Part shown: positions 42,163 through 49,380 of the stretch, in pieces | How positions within the stretch are numbered: position 1 is the stretch's first letter | Layout: every line of letters starts with the position of its first letter | Source of the DNA: a virus | Strand: one strand, 5' to 3' | IMG/VR virus record: IMGVR_UViG_3300027851_000036 | Coordinates: 1-51,976 of that record | Length of the DNA: 51,976 nucleotides | Position numbers and translations under genes: made by a program | Notes under the pieces: model-generated | What the model was told of the DNA's origin: nothing | Database searches by the model: none | The model's input: the letters and a program-made list of their open reading frames with translations, nothing else

Positions 42163-42522
42163 TTATCTCACTCCGCAATAAACGCGGCGCTCCCACCGAT
42201 CTTTCGGTGCCGATCCCGCCGCACTCTTGATTGACACGGGCAGCCACTGCATGTTCGACACGGCGTCACAGCCGCCGCAAACCAGCGGGATCACGTGGTC
42301 GATCGCCCAGTAGGGGCACTCGCCATAGGTGGTTCCGTTGGAAGGGCAGGGGTACAGCCGCTTGAATTTGGCCACCACTACCATGTCGCGGCGAATGGAG
42401 CCGTCCACCTGCCGCGCGACGTGCGCGGGGTCGGTGCAATACCTCATCTCCTCTTTTGCCGGGAGGCCGGCAAGGGCGAGGAGTGGCGACAACAGCAGTG
42501 CCGCCAGTCCGCGCGGGAGGAT
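42163..42522 (-). CDS. Signal-peptide HNH-type protein
   Basis: HNH-like nuclease with an export signal. The core CPSNGTTYGECPYWAIDHVIPLVCGG then SNMQWL has the Cys pair, D-H and N-M-Q-W of a known group of exported HNH proteins. Upstream of the only standard start (TTG at 42492) the frame stays open and encodes LPRGLAALLLSPLLALAGLPA, an ideal signal peptide. A GGAGG lies seven bases before ATC at 42522, so a rare ATC start is suggested; I give that boundary as most likely. If the TTG were used the signal would be truncated. Four further Cys could form disulfides in the periplasm. Confidence 0.6.
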   Translation of the reverse strand: MLPRGLAALLLSPLLALAGLPAKEEMRYCTDPAHVARQVDGSIRRDMVVVAKFKRLYPCPSNGTTYGECPYWAIDHVIPLVCGGCDAVSNMQWLPVSIKSAAGSAPKDRWERRVYCGVR

Positions 42523-42707
42523 TACGAGCCCTCCGGCTCTTCGACCAGCTCGCTGATCGGGAACGAGCGACGCTGCACCTCGCCATTGGCGTCGGCGTAT
42601 TCCACGAGGTACTCGAACGTGGCGTCCTCGGTGGTGCGCGCCTCGATCACGGTGCCGACGATATCGGGGATGACTTTACGAACCTTGCTGCCTTTGACGA
42701 TGGCCAT
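42522..42707 (-). CDS. Small SH3/KOW-like beta-barrel protein, 61 aa
   Basis: Unrecognised small protein. ATG at 42707 (MAIVKGSKVRKVIPDIVGTV) has GGAG seven bases upstream; a longer frame lacks a site. The repeated strands (VIEARTTEDATFEYLVEYAD) and Lys-rich start resemble a KOW/SH3 barrel. Its stop lies at the presumed start of the HNH gene, so translation is coupled. It might bind nucleic acid; no partner is known. Confidence 0.65.
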   Translation of the reverse strand: MAIVKGSKVRKVIPDIVGTVIEARTTEDATFEYLVEYADANGEVQRRSFPISELVEEPEGS

Positions 42708-42768
42708 GCCAAATCTCCAAAATCTGTGTGTAAAAACTACCCGCCGACCAGGCAAGTTATTTTACGTA

Positions 42769-43449
42769 TCAGGCTCCCGCCGTGTACGTGACATTCAGTG
42801 TGTCGCCGTTGGCGACGGTCTTGTTGCCCCCGGTGAAGCTGCCGCACGAGTACAGAATACCGGTGGTTCCCGACTTGGTGCTGTTCGTGATCATGAAGCA
42901 GCCCGCAACCACACCACCCGCGCCGTTGATGGCGAAAGCCGTAGCCGTGGTGGCCTTGCTGCTGGACGCGGCGGCGTTGAACGTCGGTGCCGGGCGCGTG
43001 GCTGCGGCGTAGTTGACGAACTCCGTCCAGCCTGCGTGCGATGAGGCGGTGTCGCCTGCGGCGTACGTCGGCGCCGAGCCGCCGTCGACCAGGCCGAGGT
43101 ACCAGGCGGCGGTGTAGGCCGAGCCGGCAAAGTATTTGTCGAGCAGGTCGTTCTTGCCGGCCGTCGTGACGAGGTTGGGGAACCAAGTGTCGTTCCACTT
43201 CTCTTCCATCGGGATGCTGCCGAGCTCATCCAGATAGTATTCACGCCGGGCAACGTCGCCCGCAGCGTCCGCCTCGGCCGCGAGGTCACGCAGTCGCACG
43301 TACTCCGCGCGGAACTCTTCCACGGGGCCGGTGGCGACGACCGTGTAGTGACCATGGGCTTTGACGTCCTCCGCCAATGCCCCATTGCTAGATACCCCTG
43401 CCGCCGCAACTGCCAGCGCCAACGCAGACTCTTTCAACCCTTTCATCAT
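42769..43449 (-). CDS. Virion protein of the WYxGLxD / DTxxSHAGW family, 226 aa
   Basis: Phage structural-type protein with the distinctive AWYLGLVDGG, DTASSHAGWTEFV and late TVANGDTLNVTYTAGA motifs, found in many phage genomes and often beside fibre or decoration genes. The N-terminus (LKESALALAVAAAGVSSNGALAE) looks like a signal or a helix; a soluble helix-rich domain (residues 30-90) precedes the motif domain. It is likely on the virion surface, but its exact place is not known. Confidence 0.7.
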   Translation of the reverse strand: MMKGLKESALALAVAAAGVSSNGALAEDVKAHGHYTVVATGPVEEFRAEYVRLRDLAAEADAAGDVARREYYLDELGSIPMEEKWNDTWFPNLVTTAGKNDLLDKYFAGSAYTAAWYLGLVDGGSAPTYAAGDTASSHAGWTEFVNYAAATRPAPTFNAAASSSKATTATAFAINGAGGVVAGCFMITNSTKSGTTGILYSCGSFTGGNKTVANGDTLNVTYTAGA

Positions 43450-43471
43450 GGCAATGCCCTCGAATTTGCGC

Positions 43472-43888
43472 TTACACGGCGCCTACTTTGACCAAACTTT
43501 GCCGGGTGGCGAGGCCGTCGTTGTAGATGCTCAGCAACGACTCGCCCTCCGGATTTAAATTCACCGCGGGCTGCGCCGCTGCCGCGATCCACTTATTGGC
43601 AGACAAGCCGGCGATCGTCACCGCGTGCCCGCCCACCCCGTTCTGGACAATTCGGAGCTGGAAGTTGCCCCGCCCAGGCAGCGCTCCGATGGTGATCGTG
43701 GTGTCCTGGTTGACGGTGATCACCTGCTTGGAATGGGCAGCGAAATCCACTGTCGCCGCCGCGCCACTGAGGCCGTTGTCGACCTCGGCCTGAAACAGGA
43801 TCAGCTGCATGTTCCGCAGCACCGACTCCGCAACCGCACGCGACAGACGAAGCACGAGCTTCATGGGCGCCTCAACGATAAGACTCAT
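43472..43888 (-). CDS. Beta-rich phage protein, 138 aa
   Basis: Unrecognised. ATG at 43888 (MSLIVEAPMKLVLRLSRAV) has GGAG nine bases upstream; the longer frame reads into the next gene. The second half is beta-rich with regular Thr/Val/Ile alternation (KQVITVNQDTTITIGALPGR, GGHAVTIAGLSANKW, NLNPEGESLLSIYNDGL), a pattern seen in fibre-associated domains. It overlaps its upstream neighbour by four bases (ATGA). Probably a virion surface protein. Confidence 0.6.
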   Translation of the reverse strand: MSLIVEAPMKLVLRLSRAVAESVLRNMQLILFQAEVDNGLSGAAATVDFAAHSKQVITVNQDTTITIGALPGRGNFQLRIVQNGVGGHAVTIAGLSANKWIAAAAQPAVNLNPEGESLLSIYNDGLATRQSLVKVGAV

Positions 43889-44292
43889 ATCTTCGTGTTC
43901 TCCGCCGTCACGAAGACGTTGCCGAACAGTCTTGGCTCCACCCTGCCAGCCAGCGCGTCCACCATCTCGATGTCGTAGGTATAGCGCGACTCGGGCATGG
44001 TGGGGCTGTTCCCCGCGGAGATGGCCGCGGTGGTCGCAGCCGATAACGAAAAGGACCAGATCCCCAGCAGCTCGTTGACGACCTGGCACGTAAACGTCGC
44101 GATCGGCGAGCCCGCGGTGTTGGGCGTGCGCCGAATGTGGCCCTGAAAGGACTTGCCAGTCAGCGCCATCGGCAAACCGGTGGCGTCGTCGATTTCCTGC
44201 ACCTCGTAAGGGCCGAAATTGGCACCTTGCCGGATGTCGAGATCCAGCCGTTCGCCAGTGTTGCCAATACGAGGGGTTGCGGTGACGGCCAA
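43885..44292 (-). CDS. Beta-rich phage structural-type protein, 135 aa
   Basis: Unrecognised protein with pattern IRQGANFGPYEVQEIDDATG-LPMALTGKSFQGHIRR, which recalls the N-terminal domain of phage fibre/baseplate-type proteins (an extended beta-strand then a small beta-sandwich). The 135-residue length and coupling to the next gene suggest a small assembly or surface protein. The region 44293-44371 between it and the next gene has no frame of its own and holds the 20-bp palindrome noted separately. Confidence 0.6.
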   Translation of the reverse strand: MAVTATPRIGNTGERLDLDIRQGANFGPYEVQEIDDATGLPMALTGKSFQGHIRRTPNTAGSPIATFTCQVVNELLGIWSFSLSAATTAAISAGNSPTMPESRYTYDIEMVDALAGRVEPRLFGNVFVTAENTKI

Positions 44293-44333
44293 GGGATAGG
44301 CTCCGAATACACGAATGCCGGAATGCTACCACT

Positions 44334-44353
44334 GGCCAGCTTGCAAGCTGGCC
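44334..44353. repeat. 20-bp perfect palindrome GGCCAGCTTGCAAGCTGGCC
   Basis: A perfect 20-base palindrome in the 79-base gap after the DUF6527 gene on the minus strand. There is no T run after it. It may be a hairpin or a protein binding site. Confidence 0.8.
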
Positions 44354-44371
44354 GGGGGGCTTCGATTGGCG

Positions 44372-44668
44372 TTACCAGAGATCGTCGTCGGTCAGCACCG
44401 GCAGGTCGACGGTGCGCCCGGCCAGTTCATGGTCGCAATCCGGCAGGAACTGGATCTTGCCAGCCTGGATGAAGGAGTGGCACCGGTTAGGGATGAGCAG
44501 GGAGGGGTGGAAGGTGGGTTTGTCGACGTTGCCGTCCCATGTCCACTGCGCGCCGTTGTAGGGGCTGGGCGCATTGACATTGATCCGATGGACCATCTTG
44601 CAGCCGGGGCAGTGGAACGCAGGCTCACCGGCGTAAAGCATCAGGACTGGCGACAACTGCTGGGTCAT
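44372..44668 (-). CDS. DUF6527 family protein, 98 aa
   Basis: Matches the DUF6527 pattern: FHCPGCKMVHRIN (Cys pair and His), WTWDGNVDKPTFHPSL, and CHSFIQAGKIQFLPDCDHEL near the end. The Cys/His set suggests zinc binding. Family function is not known to me. It is frequent in phage accessory regions. The gene begins 12 bases after the HNH gene stop. Confidence 0.75.
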   Translation of the reverse strand: MTQQLSPVLMLYAGEPAFHCPGCKMVHRINVNAPSPYNGAQWTWDGNVDKPTFHPSLLIPNRCHSFIQAGKIQFLPDCDHELAGRTVDLPVLTDDDLW

Positions 44669-44679
44669 GCGACTTCTCC

Positions 44680-45060
44680 TCAGAAAAGCCTAAATTGCTC
44701 GGGTTCGCTGAACAGGTCAAGGTTCTCCCACGGGCAATCGGGCCACCATCGGTTGCTTTTCCGGATGTTGTGGACGGCGTCGACAATCTCCAGGTTCCAC
44801 GGCACGTTCAACCCGCACACGTAGTCGCTCTGCAGCGGCACGATGTGGTCGACGTGCACCTTCTCCCCCGCCTTGCGGCGCGCGCGGGCCTCCCGGTGCA
44901 CCGCCATGTAAGCGTCGATCTGCTCTTTGCTCAGCCACTTCGGCGTGGAGCGGAAGAGGGTCCGATAGTAGTTTCTTTGCCGGCGCTGCACGTAGGTGGC
45001 CGGCTCGGCGTCGCGGGAGGGGCACAGCCACGCGGGCAGGCCGTTAAGCATGAGGCGCAT
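44680..45060 (-). CDS. HNH endonuclease-like protein, 126 aa
   Basis: HNH-type nuclease in the accessory region, with HVDHIVPLQSDYVCGLNVPWNLEIV and KSNRWWP as core. AGGAG stands before the ATG at 45060. The N-terminus (basic, YVQRRQRNYYRTLFR) could contact DNA. Phage HNH proteins may be homing endonucleases or work with terminase in cos cutting; the gene is far from the terminase here, so mobility or accessory action is more likely. Confidence 0.75.
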   Translation of the reverse strand: MRLMLNGLPAWLCPSRDAEPATYVQRRQRNYYRTLFRSTPKWLSKEQIDAYMAVHREARARRKAGEKVHVDHIVPLQSDYVCGLNVPWNLEIVDAVHNIRKSNRWWPDCPWENLDLFSEPEQFRLF

Positions 45061-45334
45061 TCAGGGCTCCTGGCGGGAAGGGGAGAATCACCGAAGGGCT
45101 TACCTCCGGGAGACGGAAATTCACACACAGCAGGCGGGTTTCGATGTTTCTCGGGGGCACGCTGATCGTATGCTTGCGGTCGTACACTTTGGCCACCTGG
45201 ACCATTCCCGCTTTCGTCACTTTCACGACTACGCAAAGGGCGTTCAGGTAGGGGCGGGCCTCGGCATGCAGACCGAGGTCTCCGGCCCCTGTCACTGTGC
45301 AGGCCATGCCCGGCTGCAGGTAGCTAACTCGCAT
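45044..45334 (-). CDS. Hypothetical protein, 96 aa
   Basis: Unrecognised beta-rich protein (start MRVSYLQPGMACTVTGAG; later VVVKVTKAGMVQVAKVYDRK). GGAG stands before the ATG. Strands of alternating Val suggest a small barrel. It overlaps the HNH gene by 17 bases and the DUF4326 gene by 11, so it is part of a coupled accessory cluster. Function unknown. Confidence 0.65.
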   Translation of the reverse strand: MRVSYLQPGMACTVTGAGDLGLHAEARPYLNALCVVVKVTKAGMVQVAKVYDRKHTISVPPRNIETRLLCVNFRLPEVSPSVILPFPPGALNAPHA

Positions 45335-45605
45335 TCAAAATCTCCAGCAAAACGTCAGCGTGGCACGCCTCGGCGAGGGTGCAGTGACAGACGAGGATCT
45401 GGCCCGGCAGCTCGGCCAGCACCTGCTCGTGCAGGCGGCGGTTGGACTTCAGCAGGTTCCGGTACTTATCGATGACCTCGGCGCGGTCGCCGTCCCGGCC
45501 GATGACAAACGGGTTGCCGAACGGCCCGGGGCGACCGACGTAGGTGCGCTCGGGGTCGAAGTGGATCGCTATCAGGGGCCGGCGCCCGAGGGGTTCACGG
45601 CGCAT
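45324..45605 (-). CDS. DUF4326 family protein, 93 aa
   Basis: Carries the DUF4326 hallmarks: VGRPGPFGNPFVIG near residue 23 and LVCHCTLAEACHADVLLEIL near residue 72 (Cys and His pairs that may bind metal). Length is typical. Many phages and bacteria carry this family in accessory regions; its biochemistry is not known to me. It starts one base from the end of the SLOG-like gene, so the two are co-translated. Confidence 0.8.
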   Translation of the reverse strand: MRREPLGRRPLIAIHFDPERTYVGRPGPFGNPFVIGRDGDRAEVIDKYRNLLKSNRRLHEQVLAELPGQILVCHCTLAEACHADVLLEILNAS

Positions 45606-46202
45606 TCAAAATTTCTCAGACAGGGCGGGCCAGGTCGTCCGCATATTGACGAACACTTCCTTGTGGTCCCCGGTACACCACAAGAAAAATCCGTTACGCC
45701 AAGACTCCCGGCGCAGGTTGACCACCGGGATGCCTCTCTCGGCCGCCAGTCGGATGGCGGTACCGGTGCCGCCGGTGTCGCGCGAGGTCTTTACCATCTG
45801 CCCGTCGGCACCGTCAGGCGTCCAGCAGATCACGAACTTGGAAGGCGTCTGCAAGTCCCGGCCCAGCACCTGAAACACGTTGCGCGTATGCAGGGCTTTC
45901 GCGTACTCGCCAAGACGGGGCCAAAACGGGTGCAGAGAGGCGGCTACCCTCTCCGCTTCGACCCAGAGGTGCTTCGGATAGTCGTCAATGGTGCCATGGA
46001 CCGGTGAGAATCCGCCGGCGCGGCGCGGCCGGTAGATTTCCACCTTCCAGACCATCGCCGCAAAGGCCGTATCGGACCCCTCAGCCCCGCCTGAACGCAG
46101 CACAAACCCGGCCTCCTCCATCTTGGGTCCGATGAGGGTCATCAGTAAGGCGATGTCTGGCGGTACTTTTCGGCTGCCGATGCCGGTGTAGTAGAGGGAC
46201 AT
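45606..46202 (-). CDS. SLOG/DprA-like Rossmann protein, 198 aa
   Basis: Rossmann-like nucleotide-binding protein. The ATG at 46202 (MSLYYTGIGSRKVPPDI) is the start with an adjoining stop overlap. The YTGIGSR motif, later GFVLRSGGAEGSDTAF (the SGGxxGxD of SLOG/DprA folds) and KFVICWTPDGADGQMV are clear. SLOG domains bind nucleotides and NAD derivatives in some immunity systems, while DprA-like members bind DNA. The genetic neighbours (DUF4326, 206-aa protein) suggest an accessory function. Confidence 0.75.
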   Translation of the reverse strand: MSLYYTGIGSRKVPPDIALLMTLIGPKMEEAGFVLRSGGAEGSDTAFAAMVWKVEIYRPRRAGGFSPVHGTIDDYPKHLWVEAERVAASLHPFWPRLGEYAKALHTRNVFQVLGRDLQTPSKFVICWTPDGADGQMVKTSRDTGGTGTAIRLAAERGIPVVNLRRESWRNGFFLWCTGDHKEVFVNMRTTWPALSEKF

Positions 46203-46822
46203 CACGCAGCCCCACACCGGCGGGAGATCATCCGCATCAGGCACGACTTGTACGCGCGCATGTGCGCCAAAATCTCCCTGACCTCGGCCCGCTCTTCACC
46301 ACCCTCCGCGAAGCGAGCCTGCCGCTCCAACTCCAGCTCAGTAGAGACCCAGTCGATCCGGGTATCCACCTCGTGCAGCGCCTGCATCAGGTCGACGAGC
46401 GTGCCCATCTTCGGTGGCGGTTTCGGGACCTGCTTCGTGATCAGGTCGCGCAGGACGTCAGCTCGGTGCCAGCCGAGATACTTAACCGGCAGACTCAGGT
46501 GGTCCATGAAGTCGGTCTTCTCCACCCACTCCATGTAGGCCGCCTTAAACTTGTCAGGGGCTGATTCGCGCAAGTCGCGCAGGCCGTCGCAGTCGACGAC
46601 GAGCTCGCCCGCCTCGAAGTGGAACTGCAGGTAGTATTCGTGCGGCCCCTCCGAATTCTCTCTTGCGCGATCGATCATGACCTTCGGAACGGGGTCGTCG
46701 CCTTCCATGACGGTGTATGGCAGCACCCAGGACAGCGCGGAGACGAAAATGTCGGATAGCTCAAACTTCGGGACATTTTCCGGCACAGTCACCTTTAACA
46801 AAATTTCTCTCTCATCACTCAT
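46202..46822 (-). CDS. Acidic hypothetical protein, 206 aa
   Basis: Unrecognised. ATG at 46822 (MSDEREILLKVTVPENVP) has GGAGG upstream. N-terminal beta strands are followed by helical regions, with a C-terminal coiled coil (about 150-190: MQALHEVDTRIDWVSTELEL). It overlaps the SLOG gene start by one base and the next upstream gene by eight bases. It could be an adaptor for the SLOG protein, but no motif supports this. Confidence 0.6.
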   Translation of the reverse strand: MSDEREILLKVTVPENVPKFELSDIFVSALSWVLPYTVMEGDDPVPKVMIDRARENSEGPHEYYLQFHFEAGELVVDCDGLRDLRESAPDKFKAAYMEWVEKTDFMDHLSLPVKYLGWHRADVLRDLITKQVPKPPPKMGTLVDLMQALHEVDTRIDWVSTELELERQARFAEGGEERAEVREILAHMRAYKSCLMRMISRRCGAA

Positions 46823-47027
46823 GGCTACCTCCAAGCTCCCGCAGCCGATTGACCTCGGCTGTCAGTGAATCAAACTTCTCGTAAATGCCTTTGCCGTAGT
46901 CGCGATTAACACAATGCCCCACGCCACTTTTCATCCGCACGGTCAGCGTTTCGCTGCTGGGGTTGATGGTGACCTCGGCAATTTCGTCGACCGACACGGC
47001 GCAACCGTCACTCAATTTAATCAACAC
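46815..47027 (-). CDS. Hypothetical protein, 70 aa
   Basis: Unrecognised. I prefer the GTG at 47027 over an ATG at 47117: AAGGGG lies seven bases before the GTG, and the longer version would overlap the previous gene by 101 bases. The product has beta strands (VDEIAEVTINPSSETLTVRM) followed by a helix. Small accessory gene. Confidence 0.55.
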   Translation of the reverse strand: MLIKLSDGCAVSVDEIAEVTINPSSETLTVRMKSGVGHCVNRDYGKGIYEKFDSLTAEVNRLRELGGSHE

Positions 47028-47370
47028 GGTTTTGCCCCTTCGACTGCATGTCTCGGCCAATTTCAGACGCTGCGAGGACGATGGCTTTGCGGGTTGCTGC
47101 GAGTTCGTCGCCGTCATGGCGGTGGTAACTTTCCTCGCAAACCGCCATGACGGAGTGCCGCGCTACCGACGCCTGGACGCAGGTCGTCCAGTTTTCGAAT
47201 CGCATATGCAACCCCACTGCCAGCCGCAGCGCGTCACCGTCGCTGATCAGAGGATTCCATCTTACGTGAGCATCAATAAACGGCCATGGCTCATCAACTT
47301 CATCGGCATGCCAAACCAAATCAAGCCCAGCCGCCTTCGCCGCCAGCTCTAACAATTCGCGGTCACTCAT
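47017..47370 (-). CDS. Hypothetical protein, 117 aa
   Basis: Unrecognised, but of a type repeated in phage accessory regions. ATG at 47370 (MSDRELLELAAKAAGLDLVW) has GGGGG upstream and overlaps the previous stop as ATGA. The opening helix, WNPLISDGDALRLAVGLHM and a Cys/His-containing middle (MAVCEESYHRHDG) are its features. Function unknown. Confidence 0.65.
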   Translation of the reverse strand: MSDRELLELAAKAAGLDLVWHADEVDEPWPFIDAHVRWNPLISDGDALRLAVGLHMRFENWTTCVQASVARHSVMAVCEESYHRHDGDELAATRKAIVLAASEIGRDMQSKGQNRVD

Positions 47371-48029
47371 GGTTTTGCCCCCTGATCGCATGGCGGTTTA
47401 TACAATGAGTCCGCACCGATAAACACCGCCCCAGGCGCGTCCGGCCACTCTTCTCTGATTACGTCAAAGTCGCCTTCATTCCAGTAGTACAGGAAATTCA
47501 ACCCGTCATCGGCTTCAAGGGCGAACTGTATGGCTGCCGTACAGGGGTCGCCTGCCGGCTGGCTATTGCAGGCAAACGCAGCCTCAAGGCCAGCGCGGCA
47601 GGCTTTGCGGGAGTCGATGCTGCCGATGCCCGTACCCCCGTGCCGCTCCTGCCCCTCGCAGCTTTCGCGTTGCGCTTTGAGGTAGGACTCAACCATCGCA
47701 TCAGTCACATCCCCCACAACAGCGGCCTCGGGCAGCCGCTCCTCGGTTTTTCGCAGCTCGACTTCCAGCTCCGCCGCGCGCCGCTGGAGCTTTTTCGTGT
47801 TTTCGGACACGGCCGGAGTGCGAAGTCTCCGTGCCTCGAGCACGCCCTCAAGCAAAAACCGGGTGCCCATTACTGCGTAGGTATTTCGGTACTGTTGAAA
47901 AGCCACATGGCGCAGGTGCGTCGCCAGCTGGATCAGTTCATCGTCCAGCGGCACGCCCTTCTGCGCCAAAAAGGCAGTCACTTCCTCGACGGCAAGGTCC
48001 ATCCGTCGCTCACTCGGCCATTTAAACAT
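47367..48029 (-). CDS. Hypothetical protein with coiled coil, 220 aa
   Basis: Unrecognised. The ATG at 48029 (MFKWPSERRMDLAVEEV) has AGAGGTGAG upstream; a longer frame reads into the 66-aa gene. A helical start, a coiled coil at about 85-130 (SENTKKLQRRAAELEVELRK) and a Cys-containing second half (ACNSQPAGDPCTAAI) are seen. Ends ATGA-coupled to the next gene. Confidence 0.6.
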   Translation of the reverse strand: MFKWPSERRMDLAVEEVTAFLAQKGVPLDDELIQLATHLRHVAFQQYRNTYAVMGTRFLLEGVLEARRLRTPAVSENTKKLQRRAAELEVELRKTEERLPEAAVVGDVTDAMVESYLKAQRESCEGQERHGGTGIGSIDSRKACRAGLEAAFACNSQPAGDPCTAAIQFALEADDGLNFLYYWNEGDFDVIREEWPDAPGAVFIGADSLYKPPCDQGAKP

Positions 48030-48222
48030 GCTGCTCACCTCTCTTTTTCTTCGCTCGGGCGGCTGCCGTCTCTGCCCGCTTGCAGACGACGCACCGGTTC
48101 TTGTGAACAGTGCGGATCGGGTTCCCGTCCTTGTAACAGGGACGGCCAACGTACCGCGTTTTGCCTTCCAATTCGGCCGCTATTCGGGCCATTTTAGCCG
48201 CTGTATAGGGGTGGATTTTCAT
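48022..48222 (-). CDS. Small Cys-containing basic protein, 66 aa
   Basis: Unrecognised, very basic (MKIHPYTAAKMARIAAELEGKTRYVG; later KNRCVVCKRAETAAARAKKKRG). Cys residues at C29 and CxxC could be a zinc finger. Overlaps the next gene by eight bases. Possibly binds nucleic acid. Confidence 0.6.
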   Translation of the reverse strand: MKIHPYTAAKMARIAAELEGKTRYVGRPCYKDGNPIRTVHKNRCVVCKRAETAAARAKKKRGEQHV

Positions 48223-48253
48223 GGTTTTGCCTTAAAAGTTGGGCAAAAATAGC

Positions 48254-48305
48254 CTGATATCGACAAGAAAATGAGGTGAAACTTCCATTTTCTTGTCGAT
48301 ATCAG
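48254..48305. repeat. 20-bp perfect inverted repeat with 12-base loop
   Basis: CTGATATCGACAAGAAAATG at 48254-48273 and its exact complement at 48286-48305, loop 12 bases. The right arm contains the stop codon of the 105-aa gene. On the minus strand a T5 run follows after six bases. Could be a terminator, or a protein-binding site or RNA hairpin; the long AT-rich arm is unlike a usual terminator. Confidence 0.85.
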
Positions 48306-48619
48306 CGCCCAAATGCGACAAATTCAGCGTATTTCAACACTTCCCCCGGGTGCAGCTTCGTCATCAGCTCTGCCTGCACCCGATCGGCCAGCACGGAGAT
48401 GAAAAACCGCTTCTCCGACATCGGCCAAACCCACTGCTCCTTGCGCAGCACCACGGCGCCCTGCTCGTACGTCTCGCCGTCGATCACGGCTTGCGCCTCC
48501 TGCACAGTGAACTGGTAGATGGCCTTTACCTCTACCCGCCAGCGACGCGCCTGCGTCGCCCCATGCTGCCCAGTCACTGTAAGGCCGGTGCGGGAGTTCC
48601 ACTGCGCGCGGAAGGTCAT
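48302..48619 (-). CDS. Hypothetical protein, 105 aa
   Basis: Unrecognised. Beta then helix pattern (QWNSRTGLTVTGQHG, YQFTVQEAQAVIDGETYEQG, FFISVLADRVQAELMTKL). Its stop codon lies in the 20-bp inverted repeat and its start overlaps the neighbouring gene by four bases. Function unknown. Confidence 0.65.
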   Translation of the reverse strand: MTFRAQWNSRTGLTVTGQHGATQARRWRVEVKAIYQFTVQEAQAVIDGETYEQGAVVLRKEQWVWPMSEKRFFISVLADRVQAELMTKLHPGEVLKYAEFVAFGR

Positions 48620-48903
48620 GGCAGGCTTTTCCAGACTTCCTCCGCCGGCATCCTCACCGTGAAGCGGCGGAGGGTTTCGTCGGTTTCCAGATAGCTGACG
48701 ATCGAGAAACGGGAGTCCCTGTGCTCTTCGATCAGGGTGATCCGGCGGGCATCGACGATCACCGTGAACAGGCGGGGGACTTTCGTCTCGTAGACCCTCA
48801 CCCGGGTCGACGGGTCTACGCTCTCGTGCGTCAGAACCTCACAGGCGGGGAGCTTGACCCACAGTGGTTTCGAGTAGTCTGGCTTCGGGTATACAGGACC
48901 CAT
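48616..48903 (-). CDS. Hypothetical protein, 95 aa
   Basis: Unrecognised, beta-rich (VKLPACEVLTHESVDPSTRV, RLFTVIVDARRITLIEEHRD). Coupled to the previous gene by a four-base overlap. One base separates it from the small membrane protein upstream. Function unknown. Confidence 0.65.
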   Translation of the reverse strand: MGPVYPKPDYSKPLWVKLPACEVLTHESVDPSTRVRVYETKVPRLFTVIVDARRITLIEEHRDSRFSIVSYLETDETLRRFTVRMPAEEVWKSLP

Positions 48904-49122
48904 TTACTTTCTCCAGTGACTGATGAGCATGTCGGTAAGCCCCATAACGATGATGTACAGGCCGATGAGCGGCCATGACAGGGCTACGGAAAGGTTGATG
49001 AGGACCGCGCCCATCGGGTGTTTAAGGCGGTAGGCCATCGCGATCGGCGTGGGGTAAGTGACCAGGTTCGACCAGACCAGTACCGCGCCAATGACGTAGA
49101 AGATTGCCCAGATTACTGTCAT
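48904..49122 (-). CDS. Small membrane protein, 72 aa
   Basis: Two membrane segments, about residues 4-22 (IWAIFYVIGAVLVWSNLV) and 38-65 (GAVLINLSVALSWPLIGLYI and on), with a basic end HWRK. Its neighbour is a similar two-segment protein, and both contain a W-P-L-I/V-G motif in the second segment, so they may be paralogues. Function unknown; host envelope modification is possible. Confidence 0.65.
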   Translation of the reverse strand: MTVIWAIFYVIGAVLVWSNLVTYPTPIAMAYRLKHPMGAVLINLSVALSWPLIGLYIIVMGLTDMLISHWRK

Positions 49123-49125
49123 CGC

Positions 49126-49332
49126 TCACCCCTTAGGCGCAGGGAAGATGAGGTCAAACACCCGGTCGACGACCCGCAGGATACCTACCAGGGGCCAGAG
49201 CAGGCTGACGAGCACGCAGCCGACTACGATCGCGGTCGGGTCGTAGCCCGGCCTTGCCCCGCTGTGGGCCCGGCATCGGAAGTACGCCGGCAGAATGCCT
49301 GCGGCATAGAGGATTATCAGAAAGGTTGTCAC
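49126..49332 (-). CDS. Small membrane protein, 68 aa
   Basis: Two membrane segments (about 3-18 and 32-52), CRAHSGARPGYD loop between them, and LLWPLVGILRVVDRVFDLI in the second, resembling its downstream neighbour. Starts 6 bases after the 49339-49380 inverted repeat on the minus strand. Function unknown. Confidence 0.6.
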   Translation of the reverse strand: MTTFLIILYAAGILPAYFRCRAHSGARPGYDPTAIVVGCVLVSLLWPLVGILRVVDRVFDLIFPAPKG

Positions 49333-49338
49333 AGGTGG

Positions 49339-49380
49339 CTCCTACGGTCGGGTTTCGGACATCATACCGTACCGTAGGAG
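49339..49380 (-). repeat. Inverted repeat CTCCTACGGT ... ACCGTAGGAG
   Basis: 10-bp perfect arms at 49339-49348 and 49371-49380 with a 22-base loop, in the gap between the small membrane protein and the 141-aa gene. Its core is shared with the hairpin at 50138-50172. Could be an RNA element or operator of the accessory operon. Confidence 0.75.

Noticed and set aside
47027-47117. Upstream ATG for the 70-aa protein
   Set aside because: Would overlap the preceding gene by 101 bases, while the GTG has AAGGGG just upstream.
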